A stretch of 64,000 nucleotides of DNA, from contig JBAZPX010000004.1 of the NCBI GenBank assembly GCA_041645555.1, positions 19,605 to 83,604 on the forward strand, written 5' to 3'. Below are positions 50,178 through 58,560 of this stretch, piece after piece. The translations under genes were made by a program, and so were the position numbers. Position 1 is the stretch's first letter. Every line of letters starts with the position of its first letter. The notes below the pieces were generated by a model, which saw only the letters and a program-made list of their open reading frames with translations, ran no database searches and was not told where the DNA came from. Source of the stretch: JAQTRU01 sp041645555 (GTDB taxonomy: Bacteria > Patescibacteriota > Patescibacteriia > Patescibacteriales > JAQTRU01).

Positions 50178-50687
50178 ATGGAACAACCAAAAACTTACGA
50201 AAACTACCCCGGCTGTATAATCTTCGCTTCTAATTTCGTTTCTATCGCAACCTACCTTATCGGCGCCTTTATTATGGCACAAATCGGCCTTATCTGGCTG
50301 GTTTTATATTTATTGTATATAGCGGGGCTAGAAATAAGATTGATGAAATGGCACTGTACCAGTTGTTATTATTACGGAAAATATTGCGCTTTTGGCAAAG
50401 GCAAAATCAGCTCCTGGTTTTTTAAAAAAGGCGACCCTAATAATTTCCTAAGAAATAAAATTACCTTTAAAGATATCCTGCCGGATTTTTTAGTTTCCAT
50501 AATTCCCTTAATCGCCGGCCTTGTTTTATTAATCTCAAATTTCAACTGGCTGATTCTAGCTTTAATTATTTTACTGGTAATCCTCGCTTCGGCCGGAAGC
50601 GGATTTGTCCGCAAAAATTTAGCCTGTAAATTCTGCAAACAAAGGGAAATCGGCTGCCCGGCTGAACAATTATTTAATAAAAAATAA
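50178..50687 (+). CDS. membrane protein with two cysteine clusters
   Basis: 169 residues: two N-terminal helices (about 14-52), a loop with WHCTSCYYYGKYCAFGKGK, two more helices (about 96-137) and a C-terminal CKFCKQREIGCPAEQLF. The seven Cys suggest a metal or redox centre facing the cytoplasm. This matches a conserved unnamed family found in bacteria and archaea. Confidence 0.65.
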   Translation: MEQPKTYENYPGCIIFASNFVSIATYLIGAFIMAQIGLIWLVLYLLYIAGLEIRLMKWHCTSCYYYGKYCAFGKGKISSWFFKKGDPNNFLRNKITFKDILPDFLVSIIPLIAGLVLLISNFNWLILALIILLVILASAGSGFVRKNLACKFCKQREIGCPAEQLFNKK

Positions 50688-50689
50688 AA

Positions 50690-50717
50690 GGCCATGCGGA
50701 ATTGTTCACGCATGACC
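50690..50717. terminator. bidirectional terminator
   Basis: GGCCATGCG pairs with CGCATGACC between converging genes. The minus strand continues TTTTATTTTTT. Confidence 0.75.
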
Positions 50718-50751
50718 CTTGAAAAAAAACTGATTTTGAAAGGGAAGGGCC

Positions 50752-51048
50752 TTAGTAAGCAAGTTGCTGTACGACCCCGAACCCCTTGCTTCGCAGGAAG
50801 TCAATTGCCTCAAGTTCGGTCCTGCATCCCAATACGGAAAATCCGATAAAACCGCGCTTGGGCTTTTTTGCCTTCCTGACGCCGTTGAATTTTCGGCTAA
50901 AAACGGCAACGAGCCGATTAAAAAGTTGCGGCCTCCGGCCTCCGGCGCAACGGACCTTCACGGCCAGAATAACCCCTCTCGGAACGCCATCATCACGGAT
51001 GACGCGCGTTGACACTCTCGTCTCAATACCATTTACCAAAAGATTCAT
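50752..51048 (-). CDS. small basic orphan protein
   Basis: 98 residues; GGGAGGTG six bases before the ATG. Basic middle (SRKFNGVRKAKKPKRGFIGF) and a compact C-terminal helix (TELEAIDFLRSKGFGVVQQL). The C-terminal part hints at a small alpha/beta fold, but no family is recognised. It has its own promoter and terminator and is richer in G+C than the surroundings. Confidence 0.58.
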   Translation of the reverse strand: MNLLVNGIETRVSTRVIRDDGVPRGVILAVKVRCAGGRRPQLFNRLVAVFSRKFNGVRKAKKPKRGFIGFSVLGCRTELEAIDFLRSKGFGVVQQLAY

Positions 51049-51098
51049 TTTTCACCTCCCAGGGTTCAAGCGTTGTCCGGCAATCAAATTAATTTATT

Positions 51099-51127
51099 AC
51101 CTTACAGGAAAATATAAAAAAAGTCAA
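51099..51127 (-). promoter_or_regulatory. promoter of the 50752 gene
   Basis: Minus strand TTGACT, a 17-bp spacer and TAAGGT. Confidence 0.7.
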
Positions 51128-51159
51128 GGTTATTAATAAACAAAAATTCTCTAACCGCC

Positions 51160-51648
51160 ATGGAGAAAAAAATATTGAAAGAATTGAATAATTTTTTGGG
51201 AAAAGCCGCTTTGGCCACCTATGCCGGCGGCGGACCCGAAGTTGACCCGGAAGAACCGGGTTTTAAAGAACTGGGATTTGGAGAGGGCCGATGGCGCTAT
51301 AAAGACAGCTACACGGGATTTTTCCAGTCCTTCGGCCAAGAAACGGTTTGGTTTAAGGGTAAGCCCTTCTGGACCCAAATTTACGGCGGCGGAATGGAAA
51401 AAAATTTTTGCCATGACGCCAAATTCGCCCATCAAACTTTCGCCTTTTTAAAAAAAGCCCTGTCCGCGGGAGAAAAACAAAAAAAATTCCAGCCGCGCGG
51501 CCCGAAAAAATTCGCTGATAGCGGCTGGGAATATTATTGCCGGTGGCAGGGTGATATTACAAAATTCAAAGGCCAAGAAAAAATTTTATTTAAGAAAAAA
51601 ATCGTATTTACGCACGACTTTCTGGGAAGTTTAATTATTTCAGGATAG
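51160..51648 (+). CDS. DUF5680-like protein
   Basis: 162 residues. The block WRYKDSYTGFFQSFGQETVWFKGKPFWTQIYGGG is the core of the DUF5680-type family as I remember it. It is soluble and aromatic-rich. The function is unknown. It starts the run that includes the phosphoribosyltransferase and flavodoxin genes. Confidence 0.75.
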   Translation: MEKKILKELNNFLGKAALATYAGGGPEVDPEEPGFKELGFGEGRWRYKDSYTGFFQSFGQETVWFKGKPFWTQIYGGGMEKNFCHDAKFAHQTFAFLKKALSAGEKQKKFQPRGPKKFADSGWEYYCRWQGDITKFKGQEKILFKKKIVFTHDFLGSLIISG

Positions 51649-51670
51649 CACAACCTTTTAAGTAATTAAT

Positions 51671-52726
51671 ATGATGTTTAATCCAAACAATTTAGAAAGT
51701 ATGCTCAGCGGCAGCTTTGTGAACTTTAAAAAACGGGAACGCCCGCCGCTTTCAGAACCGGAACGCGAATTTAAATTAAAAAACGAAAAAAAGCTAAAGG
51801 AAGGAATCGGAGTCTTGCGAAAATTAAGAACCCAGGCGCTAGATGAAGAGGACCCTGCCGAGCAACAGAATATTTTAGAAGAAGCCCACCAACTTTCTAG
51901 CAAGATGGCGGAAGTGATTTTAAGCCAGTCTTTAGGAGACAAACCGTCCCCGATTGACCCCTCTTTCTTAGAAACGCTCCGGCAAGCGCGGAGCAAGCAC
52001 GTTGATAAAGACGCCGGCTCCGGACATGGTCTTCCCCCGCAATTTTCAATCCAAAATCTTTTTCGCGCCACAGACGACATGCTTGCCCGCATTGAGGAAA
52101 AAGCCCAATCAATCGAAACACCGGACCACAAATTAACGCCAGGAGAAATGAGGTATGTGCTCCAGGAATTTTTAAGAGGAACGAACGACCTGACCGTCAA
52201 CACCATAGAAAAATTTTTTGAAAAAGATACAAAGGTAGGCGGTATTTTGAGCGGCGGAAGCGTTTATGTTGAATTGGTTAAAAAAATCGTTGAGAGATAC
52301 GGCGACCCCTCTCTTAAAGTCAATTCTTTTGCTATTGCCGTAGATAAGGAAAATAAAAAAGCGGTCTTTGAGGCAAGCGAATCCGATGCGGCCACTCAAG
52401 CCGTTATTGTAACGGATGATATAATTGATAAAGGCGGCACTGTCCTGACCGCTCTCTGGGCGGCCGGGGAGCAATTCCCCAACGCCATCATATATTCCGG
52501 CAAAGGCACGGACCACTCCGGCGGCTTTGAAAAACGCCGGGCAGAATTACACCTGGGCCATCTCACGGGTTTGTTCCAAGATTTCGCGGATCTTTCCGAA
52601 GAGGGGCGAAACGATGAAGCGCTGGCTATTTTCAGGCAAGCCGAAGAATACGCCAAAGAAAATAAAGTCAAATTGCAACCGGGCTGGTATAAGCGAAAAG
52701 AATGTATAGAAAAAAGCATAAAATAA
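51671..52726 (+). CDS. phosphoribosyltransferase-domain protein with helical N-terminal extension
   Basis: 351 residues. The first 190 are charged and helical (ERPPLSEPEREFKLKNEKK at the start). The C-terminal part is a type I PRTase: VGGILSGGSVYVELVKKI (pyrophosphate loop region) and the PRPP-binding strand VIVTDDIIDKGGTVLTALWAA. It could act on a nucleobase or have a sensing role; the hood region is unlike the standard enzymes. The flavodoxin gene begins 8 bp after the stop. Confidence 0.72.
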   Translation: MMFNPNNLESMLSGSFVNFKKRERPPLSEPEREFKLKNEKKLKEGIGVLRKLRTQALDEEDPAEQQNILEEAHQLSSKMAEVILSQSLGDKPSPIDPSFLETLRQARSKHVDKDAGSGHGLPPQFSIQNLFRATDDMLARIEEKAQSIETPDHKLTPGEMRYVLQEFLRGTNDLTVNTIEKFFEKDTKVGGILSGGSVYVELVKKIVERYGDPSLKVNSFAIAVDKENKKAVFEASESDAATQAVIVTDDIIDKGGTVLTALWAAGEQFPNAIIYSGKGTDHSGGFEKRRAELHLGHLTGLFQDFADLSEEGRNDEALAIFRQAEEYAKENKVKLQPGWYKRKECIEKSIK

Positions 52727-52734
52727 ATAATCAT

Positions 52735-53226
52735 ATGGCAAATAAAATTATCATCTATTATTCTTTGGAAGGCAGCACAAGATTGATGGCCGAAACCATG
52801 GCCGAGACCATAGACGCGGATATTTTAGAATTAAAACCCCTTAAAGAAATAAATCCGAACGGATTTTTAAAATATTTTTGGGGCGGACGACAGGTAGTTT
52901 TTAAAGAAAAGCCAAAACTGGAAATTTTTGATAAAAATCCTTTGGATTATGATATAGTTATAATAGGCACCCCGGTCTGGGCTTTTACTTACGCCCCGCC
53001 CCTGAGGTCGTTTTTTAAGCGGGTGAAGCTAAGAGATAAAAAAATCGGAATATTTTGCTGCCATGAAGGCAATCCCGGGAAAACTTTAGAAAATTTAATT
53101 AAAGAATTAGCGGGGAATACGATTGTCGGGCAAACGGATTTTTTAAACGTAAAAAAAGACCAGGAAAAAAATATAGAGAAAGCTAAAGATTGGGCGCTAA
53201 AAATAAAGCAGCAGTCCTTCTGCTAA
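52735..53226 (+). CDS. flavodoxin family protein
   Basis: 163 residues from MANKIIIYYS. The FMN phosphate loop reads YYSLEGSTRLMAETM, followed by IIGTPVWAFTYAPPLRSFF and GIFCCHEGNPGKTLENL, as in short-chain flavodoxins and related FMN oxidoreductases. A hairpin (GCAGCAGTC/GACTGCTGC) overlaps the stop codon. Confidence 0.87.
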   Translation: MANKIIIYYSLEGSTRLMAETMAETIDADILELKPLKEINPNGFLKYFWGGRQVVFKEKPKLEIFDKNPLDYDIVIIGTPVWAFTYAPPLRSFFKRVKLRDKKIGIFCCHEGNPGKTLENLIKELAGNTIVGQTDFLNVKKDQEKNIEKAKDWALKIKQQSFC

Positions 53227-53251
53227 AGAGACTGCTGCTGGGCGGAAAAAT

Positions 53252-53701
53252 ATGATTTATCTTGCTTCAGACCACGCCGGGTTTGAATTAAAAAAAGAAA
53301 TAGCTTCTTTTTTAAAACAAGCCAACCTTGATTTTATAGATATCGGCCCCCACCGATACGATGAATCTGACGATTACCCGGATTATATAATTCCGGCAGC
53401 CCAGAAAGTAGCTGAAAATCCGGACGGAAATAAAGGAATTATTTTAGGAGGATCGGGCCAGGGCGAGGCCCTTGCCGCCAATAAAGTAAAGGGTGTTAAA
53501 GCGGCCCTCTTTTACGGCGGGCCAAAGGAAATAGTCTCTCTGGCAAAAACCCATAATAATACCAACATACTATCGCTTGGCGCAAGGTTTTTAGATAAAG
53601 AAGAAGCTATTGGGGCAGTAAAACTTTGGCTTGAAACCGGCTTTTCGAACGAGGCCAGGCATAAAAGAAGAATCAAAAAAATAAACGATTATGAAAAATA
53701 A
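53252..53701 (+). CDS. rpiB: ribose-5-phosphate isomerase B, actinobacterial-type active site
   Basis: 149 residues of the RpiB/LacAB fold: LASDHAGFELKKEI, GPHRYDESDDYPDY, LGGSGQGEALAANKVKGVKAAL and HNNTNILSLGARF. The Cys of the E. coli-type CGTGIG loop is replaced; the loop GGSGxGE with a Glu is the form known in Mycobacterium RpiB, where Glu is the base. The RHKRRI...YEK tail also matches that type. It interconverts ribose-5-P and ribulose-5-P. It overlaps the next gene by 11 bp. Confidence 0.9.
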   Translation: MIYLASDHAGFELKKEIASFLKQANLDFIDIGPHRYDESDDYPDYIIPAAQKVAENPDGNKGIILGGSGQGEALAANKVKGVKAALFYGGPKEIVSLAKTHNNTNILSLGARFLDKEEAIGAVKLWLETGFSNEARHKRRIKKINDYEK

Positions 53702-54206
53702 TCCGAGAGAAAAAGAATATAAATTCTGCCCTTCTTGTACTACCAAACTTTCAAGAAAACTTATAGACAAACAAAAATTATTATCCTGCCCTAAATGCGG
53801 CTTTGTTTTTTGGAATAATCCCAAGCCGGTGGTTAGCGTCATTCTTAATAAAGAAGGAAAAATCCTCCTGATAAAACGGGCACAAAAACCGCTTATCGGC
53901 TATTGGTGTCTGCCCGGAGGTTATGTTGATTATTATGAAAAACCCGAAGAGGCAACCATCCGGGAAGTTAAAGAGGAAACCAATCTAAACGTCAAAATTA
54001 AAAAATTAATCGGCGTTTATCAGATAGATAATGACCCGCGGGGAATAAACTTAGATATAATCTATTCCGGTTTGATAACGAAAGGGGAAATCAAACTCAA
54101 CGAAGAATCGCAGGAATTCAAATTCTTCACGATAGACAAATTGCCGCGATTGATCGCTTATAAACACAGGCAGGCGATACGAGATTGGAAAAAAATTAAA
54201 AAATAA
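53691..54206 (+). CDS. Nudix hydrolase with N-terminal zinc ribbon (NudC-like)
   Basis: 171 residues: a zinc ribbon CPSC-x16-CPKCGFVFW (about 15-37) and a Nudix domain with GGYVDYYEKPEEATIREVKEETNL. The NudC SQPWPFPxS motif for NADH is absent, so it is a NudC-like ADP-ribose or dinucleotide hydrolase at most. It overlaps rpiB by 11 bp, so the two are translationally coupled. Confidence 0.87.
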   Translation: MKNNPREKEYKFCPSCTTKLSRKLIDKQKLLSCPKCGFVFWNNPKPVVSVILNKEGKILLIKRAQKPLIGYWCLPGGYVDYYEKPEEATIREVKEETNLNVKIKKLIGVYQIDNDPRGINLDIIYSGLITKGEIKLNEESQEFKFFTIDKLPRLIAYKHRQAIRDWKKIKK

Positions 54207-54216
54207 ACGAAAAACC

Positions 54217-54519
54217 ATGAACAAAAAAATCCATAAATTAATTAAATATTCTCCGGGCGGAATTTTAAGCAAGGTTATTGAAAAAAATGAAAAAATGGAC
54301 ATTACTTTATTTTGCCTGGCCGCTAGAACGGAAATTTCCGAGCATACTTCCACAAAACCGGGCTTTGTTTATGTTATTGAGGGAGACGGAATTTTTAATC
54401 TTCGGGGAAAAGCCATAATTATGAGCCCCGGAACGTTAATTTACATGGAAAAAAACGCTGTCCATTCTTTAAGAGCCAATAAGAACACGAGTTTTTTGCT
54501 CGCGCTCGCGAATAATTAG
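54217..54519 (+). CDS. small cupin-domain protein
   Basis: 100 residues; motif 1 TEISEHTSTKPGFVYVIEGDG and motif 2 SPGTLIYMEKNAVHSLRA. It lies 10 bp after the Nudix gene and 3 bp before the spermidine-synthase-like gene, in one tight unit. Confidence 0.82.
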   Translation: MNKKIHKLIKYSPGGILSKVIEKNEKMDITLFCLAARTEISEHTSTKPGFVYVIEGDGIFNLRGKAIIMSPGTLIYMEKNAVHSLRANKNTSFLLALANN

Positions 54520-54522
54520 AAT

Positions 54523-56016
54523 ATGAAAATAGAAGTCCATAAATATGTTTTAGAAATAGCGGTGTTTATCTGCGGCGCGGTTGTTATGGTGTTTGAGCTT
54601 GTCGGCTCAAGAGTGCTCGGCCCGTATTTGGGAACTTCTATTTTCGTCTGGACCAGTTTAATCGGCATAATCCTCGGAAGCCTTAGCCTCGGCTACTGGC
54701 TGGGCGGGAAAATTGCCGATAAAAAATCCAGCCTGCCAGGCTTATCTTTCCTTATTTTCTTAGCGGCCATTGGCATCGGTTTTACAATCTTAATTAAGGG
54801 CCCGCTGCTGGTATTTTTACAAGCAACGGTTTCCGATATAAAATTAGGTTCAATTTTGGCTTCTTTAATTTTATTTGCGCCCGCCAGCGTCCTTTTGGGC
54901 ATGGTTTCGCCTTATGCCGTAAAGCTAAAAATAGATAACCTAAAAACCTCGGGTAGAACCGTGGGCAACCTTTACGCGATTTCCACCGTGGGGAGCATTG
55001 CCGGAACCTTTTTGGCCGGTTTTTACTTAATCCCGGAATTCGGCACGACTAAATTATTAATTCTTCTTTCCGCCGCCTTAATTATCGTTTCTGTTTTTAT
55101 ATCTTTAAAGCAATTCCTTAAAATAAAATTTTTTGTTTTCCTCCTCTTTTTTTTCGGCTGGTTTTTAACTGACGCCGCGTCTTTAGCCCTCGCGAAAAAC
55201 GGTTTTATAGATATAGATACCGGATATAACCGCATCTGGATTTTTAACCATCAAGATGCGGAAACCAATAAACCGATCAGACTAATGAGGATAAATAACG
55301 AAAGCAGTTCCGCCATGTTTATAGACAGCGACGAGCTGGTTTATGAATATACAAAATATTATAATCTTGTGAAGCATTTCAATCCGGATTTTAAAACCGC
55401 CCTGATGATCGGCGGCGCCGCCTATTCCTATCCGAAAGATTATTTAAAAAAATACCCGGAAGCGGCCATTGATGTGGTGGAAATCGACCCCCGGCTTGCC
55501 GAACTGGCAAAAAAATATTTTAACTTAAAAGAAAACCAAAGATTAAATATATACCATGAAGACGGCCGAACCTACCTTAACCGAACGCAAAAAAAATATG
55601 ATGTAATTTTTGGCGATGCCTTCACTTCCCGTTATTCTTTACCTTACCAGCTGACCACCCAGGAGACGGCCCAAAAAAAATATGACATTCTGAATGATGA
55701 CGGAGTTGTTATTTTAAATATCATTTCGGCAGTGGAAGGCGAGAAAGGAAAATTTTTAAGGGCCGAGTACGCCACCTACAAAAGCGTCTTCCCGCAAATT
55801 TATTTGTTCCCCGTGAGAAAACCGGATGATGGCCAAGAAGTGCAAAATATTATTTTAGTCGCTTTAAAATCTAAGACGGTTCCGGCCTGGCAAGATGCCA
55901 ATAACGAATTAAACGGATATTTGCAGCATCTCTGGAAAAAAGAAATTAATCTAGACCTGCCGATATTGACTGATGATTACGCGCCGGTTGATTACTATAT
56001 CAGTAAAATAATTTAA
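54523..56016 (+). CDS. membrane-fused spermidine-synthase-like protein
   Basis: 497 residues: seven to eight membrane helices (about 8-225, starting with FELVGSRVLGPYLGTSIFVWTS and GYWLGGKIADK) fused to a SAM/aminopropyl-transferase-like domain (about 285-495) with MIGGAAYSYP, VVEIDPRLAELAKKYF and IYHEDGRTYL. The catalytic-region strand reads FGDAFTSRYSLPYQL instead of the D-S-x-D-P of true spermidine synthases, so the aminopropyl transfer role is uncertain. Such fusions occur in many bacteria. Confidence 0.85.
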   Translation: MKIEVHKYVLEIAVFICGAVVMVFELVGSRVLGPYLGTSIFVWTSLIGIILGSLSLGYWLGGKIADKKSSLPGLSFLIFLAAIGIGFTILIKGPLLVFLQATVSDIKLGSILASLILFAPASVLLGMVSPYAVKLKIDNLKTSGRTVGNLYAISTVGSIAGTFLAGFYLIPEFGTTKLLILLSAALIIVSVFISLKQFLKIKFFVFLLFFFGWFLTDAASLALAKNGFIDIDTGYNRIWIFNHQDAETNKPIRLMRINNESSSAMFIDSDELVYEYTKYYNLVKHFNPDFKTALMIGGAAYSYPKDYLKKYPEAAIDVVEIDPRLAELAKKYFNLKENQRLNIYHEDGRTYLNRTQKKYDVIFGDAFTSRYSLPYQLTTQETAQKKYDILNDDGVVILNIISAVEGEKGKFLRAEYATYKSVFPQIYLFPVRKPDDGQEVQNIILVALKSKTVPAWQDANNELNGYLQHLWKKEINLDLPILTDDYAPVDYYISKII

Positions 56017-56020
56017 GCTT

Positions 56021-56191
56021 ATGTCGCACGAAATTGAAGCGGATTACAAAGAAAATTGGTATGATGAAAGAACGCAATGCCAGAATTGCACGAGTTTTAT
56101 AATGGGCGCGGACGGAAAATATTATTGCTCCGAGGGCAAATGCGAAGTGCCGGCTAACGCCCATTGCGATTTTTTTCAGGCGATTGATTAA
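56021..56191 (+). CDS. small cysteine-rich protein (56 aa)
   Basis: A 57-codon frame 4 bp after the previous stop. Six Cys: CQNC, YYCSEGKC, and AHC near the end, with an acidic start MSHEIEADYKENW. The spacing CxxC...C...C suits a zinc or iron site. Tight spacing with the upstream gene supports translation. Confidence 0.6.
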   Translation: MSHEIEADYKENWYDERTQCQNCTSFIMGADGKYYCSEGKCEVPANAHCDFFQAID

Positions 56192-56221
56192 AAAATTAAT
56201 TTATAATTAAACAAAAAATTT

Positions 56222-56620
56222 ATGAAAGGTTTTAACGCCAACATTGAAAAAGACACTTTGGAAAATAAAAATTTCCGCCAAGTGCTTTACACCGGCAAAC
56301 ACAGCCAATTAGTACTTATGTCGCTTCTGCCCAAAGAAGAAATCGGGATGGAAACGCATCCGGACAATGACCAATTTTTCCGTTTTGAAAAAGGCCTGGG
56401 AAAATGTCTTATTGACGGCACTGAATACAAGGTTAAAAACGGGTCGGCCATAGTCGTGCCGGCCGGAGCCGAGCATAACATTATCAACGCCTCCAAAACC
56501 AAGGAATTAAAGCTCTACACCATCTATTCTCCGGCGCACCACCAGGACGGAGTCGTGCGCGCGACCAAGGCCGAGGCCGAGGCCAACGGACCGGAGTTTG
56601 ACGGGAAAACCACGGAATAA
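56222..56620 (+). CDS. cupin-domain protein
   Basis: 132 residues, a canonical small cupin: LPKEEIGMETHPDNDQFFRFEKGLG (His, Asp, Glu) and GSAIVVPAGAEHNIINASK, with a conserved PAHHQDGVVRATKAEAE tail known from a widespread subgroup. Metal binding is likely. The substrate is unknown. A hairpin (GAAGGCGA/TCGCCTTC) follows. Confidence 0.88.
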   Translation: MKGFNANIEKDTLENKNFRQVLYTGKHSQLVLMSLLPKEEIGMETHPDNDQFFRFEKGLGKCLIDGTEYKVKNGSAIVVPAGAEHNIINASKTKELKLYTIYSPAHHQDGVVRATKAEAEANGPEFDGKTTE

Positions 56621-56719
56621 AAAATGAAGGCGAAATTGGCTAATCTCGCCTTCACCTTAGCGGGGGAATAAAAATCCCCCAACCCCCTTTGCCGAAAGGG
56701 GGAATTAAAAAATAAAAAT

Positions 56720-57094
56720 ATGACAAAAATAAACGAAGTTTACAAATGCAATATCTGCGGCAATATCGTGGAGATGGTCCATACCGGAGCCGGACAATTA
56801 GTTTGCTGCGGTCAACCCATGGTCTTGCAAGTTGCCAATACGGTCGACGCGTCTAAAGAAAAGCACGTGCCGGTTATAGAAAAAACCGGCAAAGGATTTA
56901 AAATAAAAATCGGCTCGGTTCCCCACCCCATGGAAGAAGCGCACTATATTGAATGGATAGAAATTATTGCGGACGGCCAGTCTTACAAAAAATTCCTAAA
57001 ACCCGGGGATAAACCGGAAGCCGAGTTCTGCGTTGACGCGAAAGAAATTCTCGCCCGGGAATACTGCAATCTGCACGGGCTTTGGCAGGCGTAA
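56720..57094 (+). CDS. desulfoferrodoxin (superoxide reductase, two-iron-centre type)
   Basis: 124 residues. The N-terminal rubredoxin-like centre has CNICG...VCCGQP (four Cys). The superoxide-reducing centre has EKHVPVIE, VPHPMEEAHYIEWIEI and EYCNLHGLW with four His and one Cys ligands. It reduces superoxide to peroxide without making oxygen, a sign of life in low-oxygen settings. Full length. Confidence 0.95.
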   Translation: MTKINEVYKCNICGNIVEMVHTGAGQLVCCGQPMVLQVANTVDASKEKHVPVIEKTGKGFKIKIGSVPHPMEEAHYIEWIEIIADGQSYKKFLKPGDKPEAEFCVDAKEILAREYCNLHGLWQA

Positions 57095-57167
57095 AATCAC
57101 GGATTAAAATCATAGCAAAAGGATATCACAAATCCTTTATGAGTTTATAATATCTATTAAACCAATT

Positions 57168-57656
57168 ATGCCAACGAAACAATACATTGAAGGGCTAATA
57201 GACGGATGTAAAAAAAATCATTGCGAAAATACTTGTTGCGACGATGACCAGGTAGAAGAGTGGGCTAATGAGTACTTTGCCTTCCATGAGAGAATCAAAG
57301 ATCACCTTACGGCCGCAGGAATCAACATTAAATTTATCGGGGATCGGGTGCAATTTAAAAATTGTACAGACGGTAAATTGTGTAAATTTTTAAAATACTC
57401 CCTGAATAAAGATATTGACCCGAGGCCGATTGACTGCAAAATATTTCCTTTTGTGGTGGATTGGAATTCTATAAATTTTGATAAAAAAATAGTTAAACTG
57501 TATTACTGGGACGAATCCTGCCCCTTGATTAAAGATAACTCCATACCGACAAAATTCAGGAGAGAAGTAGAGATTATTATCAAACGAGATTTTGCCGTGT
57601 TATTTTATGGGGCAAGATTTAAAGTAGAATTCGTCAACCAAATTTATCAAAATTAA
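57168..57656 (+). CDS. YkgJ-like cysteine-cluster protein
   Basis: 162 residues. Cysteine pattern CKKNHCENTCC, CTDGKLCKFLKYSLN, RPIDCKIFPF and ESCPL, similar to YkgJ/CxxCxxCC iron- or zinc-binding proteins. The spacing CKFL...RPxxCxxFPF is typical. The function is unknown. Followed by a shared terminator with murI. Confidence 0.72.
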   Translation: MPTKQYIEGLIDGCKKNHCENTCCDDDQVEEWANEYFAFHERIKDHLTAAGINIKFIGDRVQFKNCTDGKLCKFLKYSLNKDIDPRPIDCKIFPFVVDWNSINFDKKIVKLYYWDESCPLIKDNSIPTKFRREVEIIIKRDFAVLFYGARFKVEFVNQIYQN

Positions 57657-57680
57657 TTTCTCTAGTCTTGAAATAAAAAA

Positions 57681-57708
57681 GAGGGCAAGATTAGCTAATC
57701 TCGCCCTC
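57681..57708. terminator. bidirectional terminator between the 57168 gene and murI
   Basis: GAGGGCAAGATTAG pairs with CTAATCTCGCCCTC. T runs lie on both sides. Confidence 0.9.
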
Positions 57709-57728
57709 TTTTTTATTTTTTGTAAAAT

Positions 57729-58550
57729 TTATTGCAAATTGACTTTTTCTACTTTTTCCATTTTTTGGCCTAAAAATTTTTCTCCCAGATTTTTAAACCT
57801 AGCTACATCATCCGTGGTATAAAAAATTCTTTTTTTCTCTTTTAAAATTTTTCCTTCAATTTCCGGATGCCTTCTTAAATAATCGGCTAATTTTTCGGCG
57901 ACAAATTTAGGCGAGTCAAAAACTTGGCAGCGCTTGCCCATTACTTTTTTTATTTCCTTAAAAAGAAGGGAATAATGGGTGCAACCCAAAATCAGGCAGT
58001 CAATCTTTTTTAATTTAAGCGGCCGCAAATAATATTTTAAAATCATTTTCGTCTCCCGGTTTTTAACCCAGCCTTCTTCCACCAAAGGCACCAAGAGGGG
58101 ACAACTCTGGCTATAAATTTCCAAATCCGGATAAAGTTTTTCCAGTTCCCGGCCATAAGCCCCGGATTCAATCGTGGAGCGCGTGCCAATAATTCCTATT
58201 CTATTTTTTTTCGGCGCAAGTTTCACATTTTCCACTACGGCTTCGGTAATCGGGATAATAACGCCCAGGACCCGCCGGGTAGAATAATTTTCCGGCAGCC
58301 ATTTTTGCTGAATTTTTCTTAAGGCCTCGGCCGAAACGGTATTACAAGCCACAATTATCAGCTCGCAGCCTTTTTTAAATAAAAAATCCACCGCTTCCTC
58401 GGTGTATTTATAAATCAGCTCGGGCGACTTATTGCCGTAAGGGGCCCGGGCGCTGTCGCCCAAATAAATATAATCGTAATCCGGCAGGCGAGCCAGAAAC
58501 GCTTTCAAAATTGTCAACCCGCCAAAACCAGAATCAAAAATACCAATCAT
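57729..58550 (-). CDS. murI: glutamate racemase
   Basis: 273 residues from MIGIFDSG (an upstream in-frame ATG at 58571 would overlap yidC). Motifs: FDSGFGGLTIL, YLGDSARAPYGNKSP, IVACNTVSAEAL (first catalytic Cys) and LILGCTHYSLL (second Cys). It makes D-Glu for peptidoglycan. It follows yidC with an 11-bp gap. Confidence 0.95.
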   Translation of the reverse strand: MIGIFDSGFGGLTILKAFLARLPDYDYIYLGDSARAPYGNKSPELIYKYTEEAVDFLFKKGCELIIVACNTVSAEALRKIQQKWLPENYSTRRVLGVIIPITEAVVENVKLAPKKNRIGIIGTRSTIESGAYGRELEKLYPDLEIYSQSCPLLVPLVEEGWVKNRETKMILKYYLRPLKLKKIDCLILGCTHYSLLFKEIKKVMGKRCQVFDSPKFVAEKLADYLRRHPEIEGKILKEKKRIFYTTDDVARFKNLGEKFLGQKMEKVEKVNLQ

Positions 58551-58560
58551 AAAAATAAAA

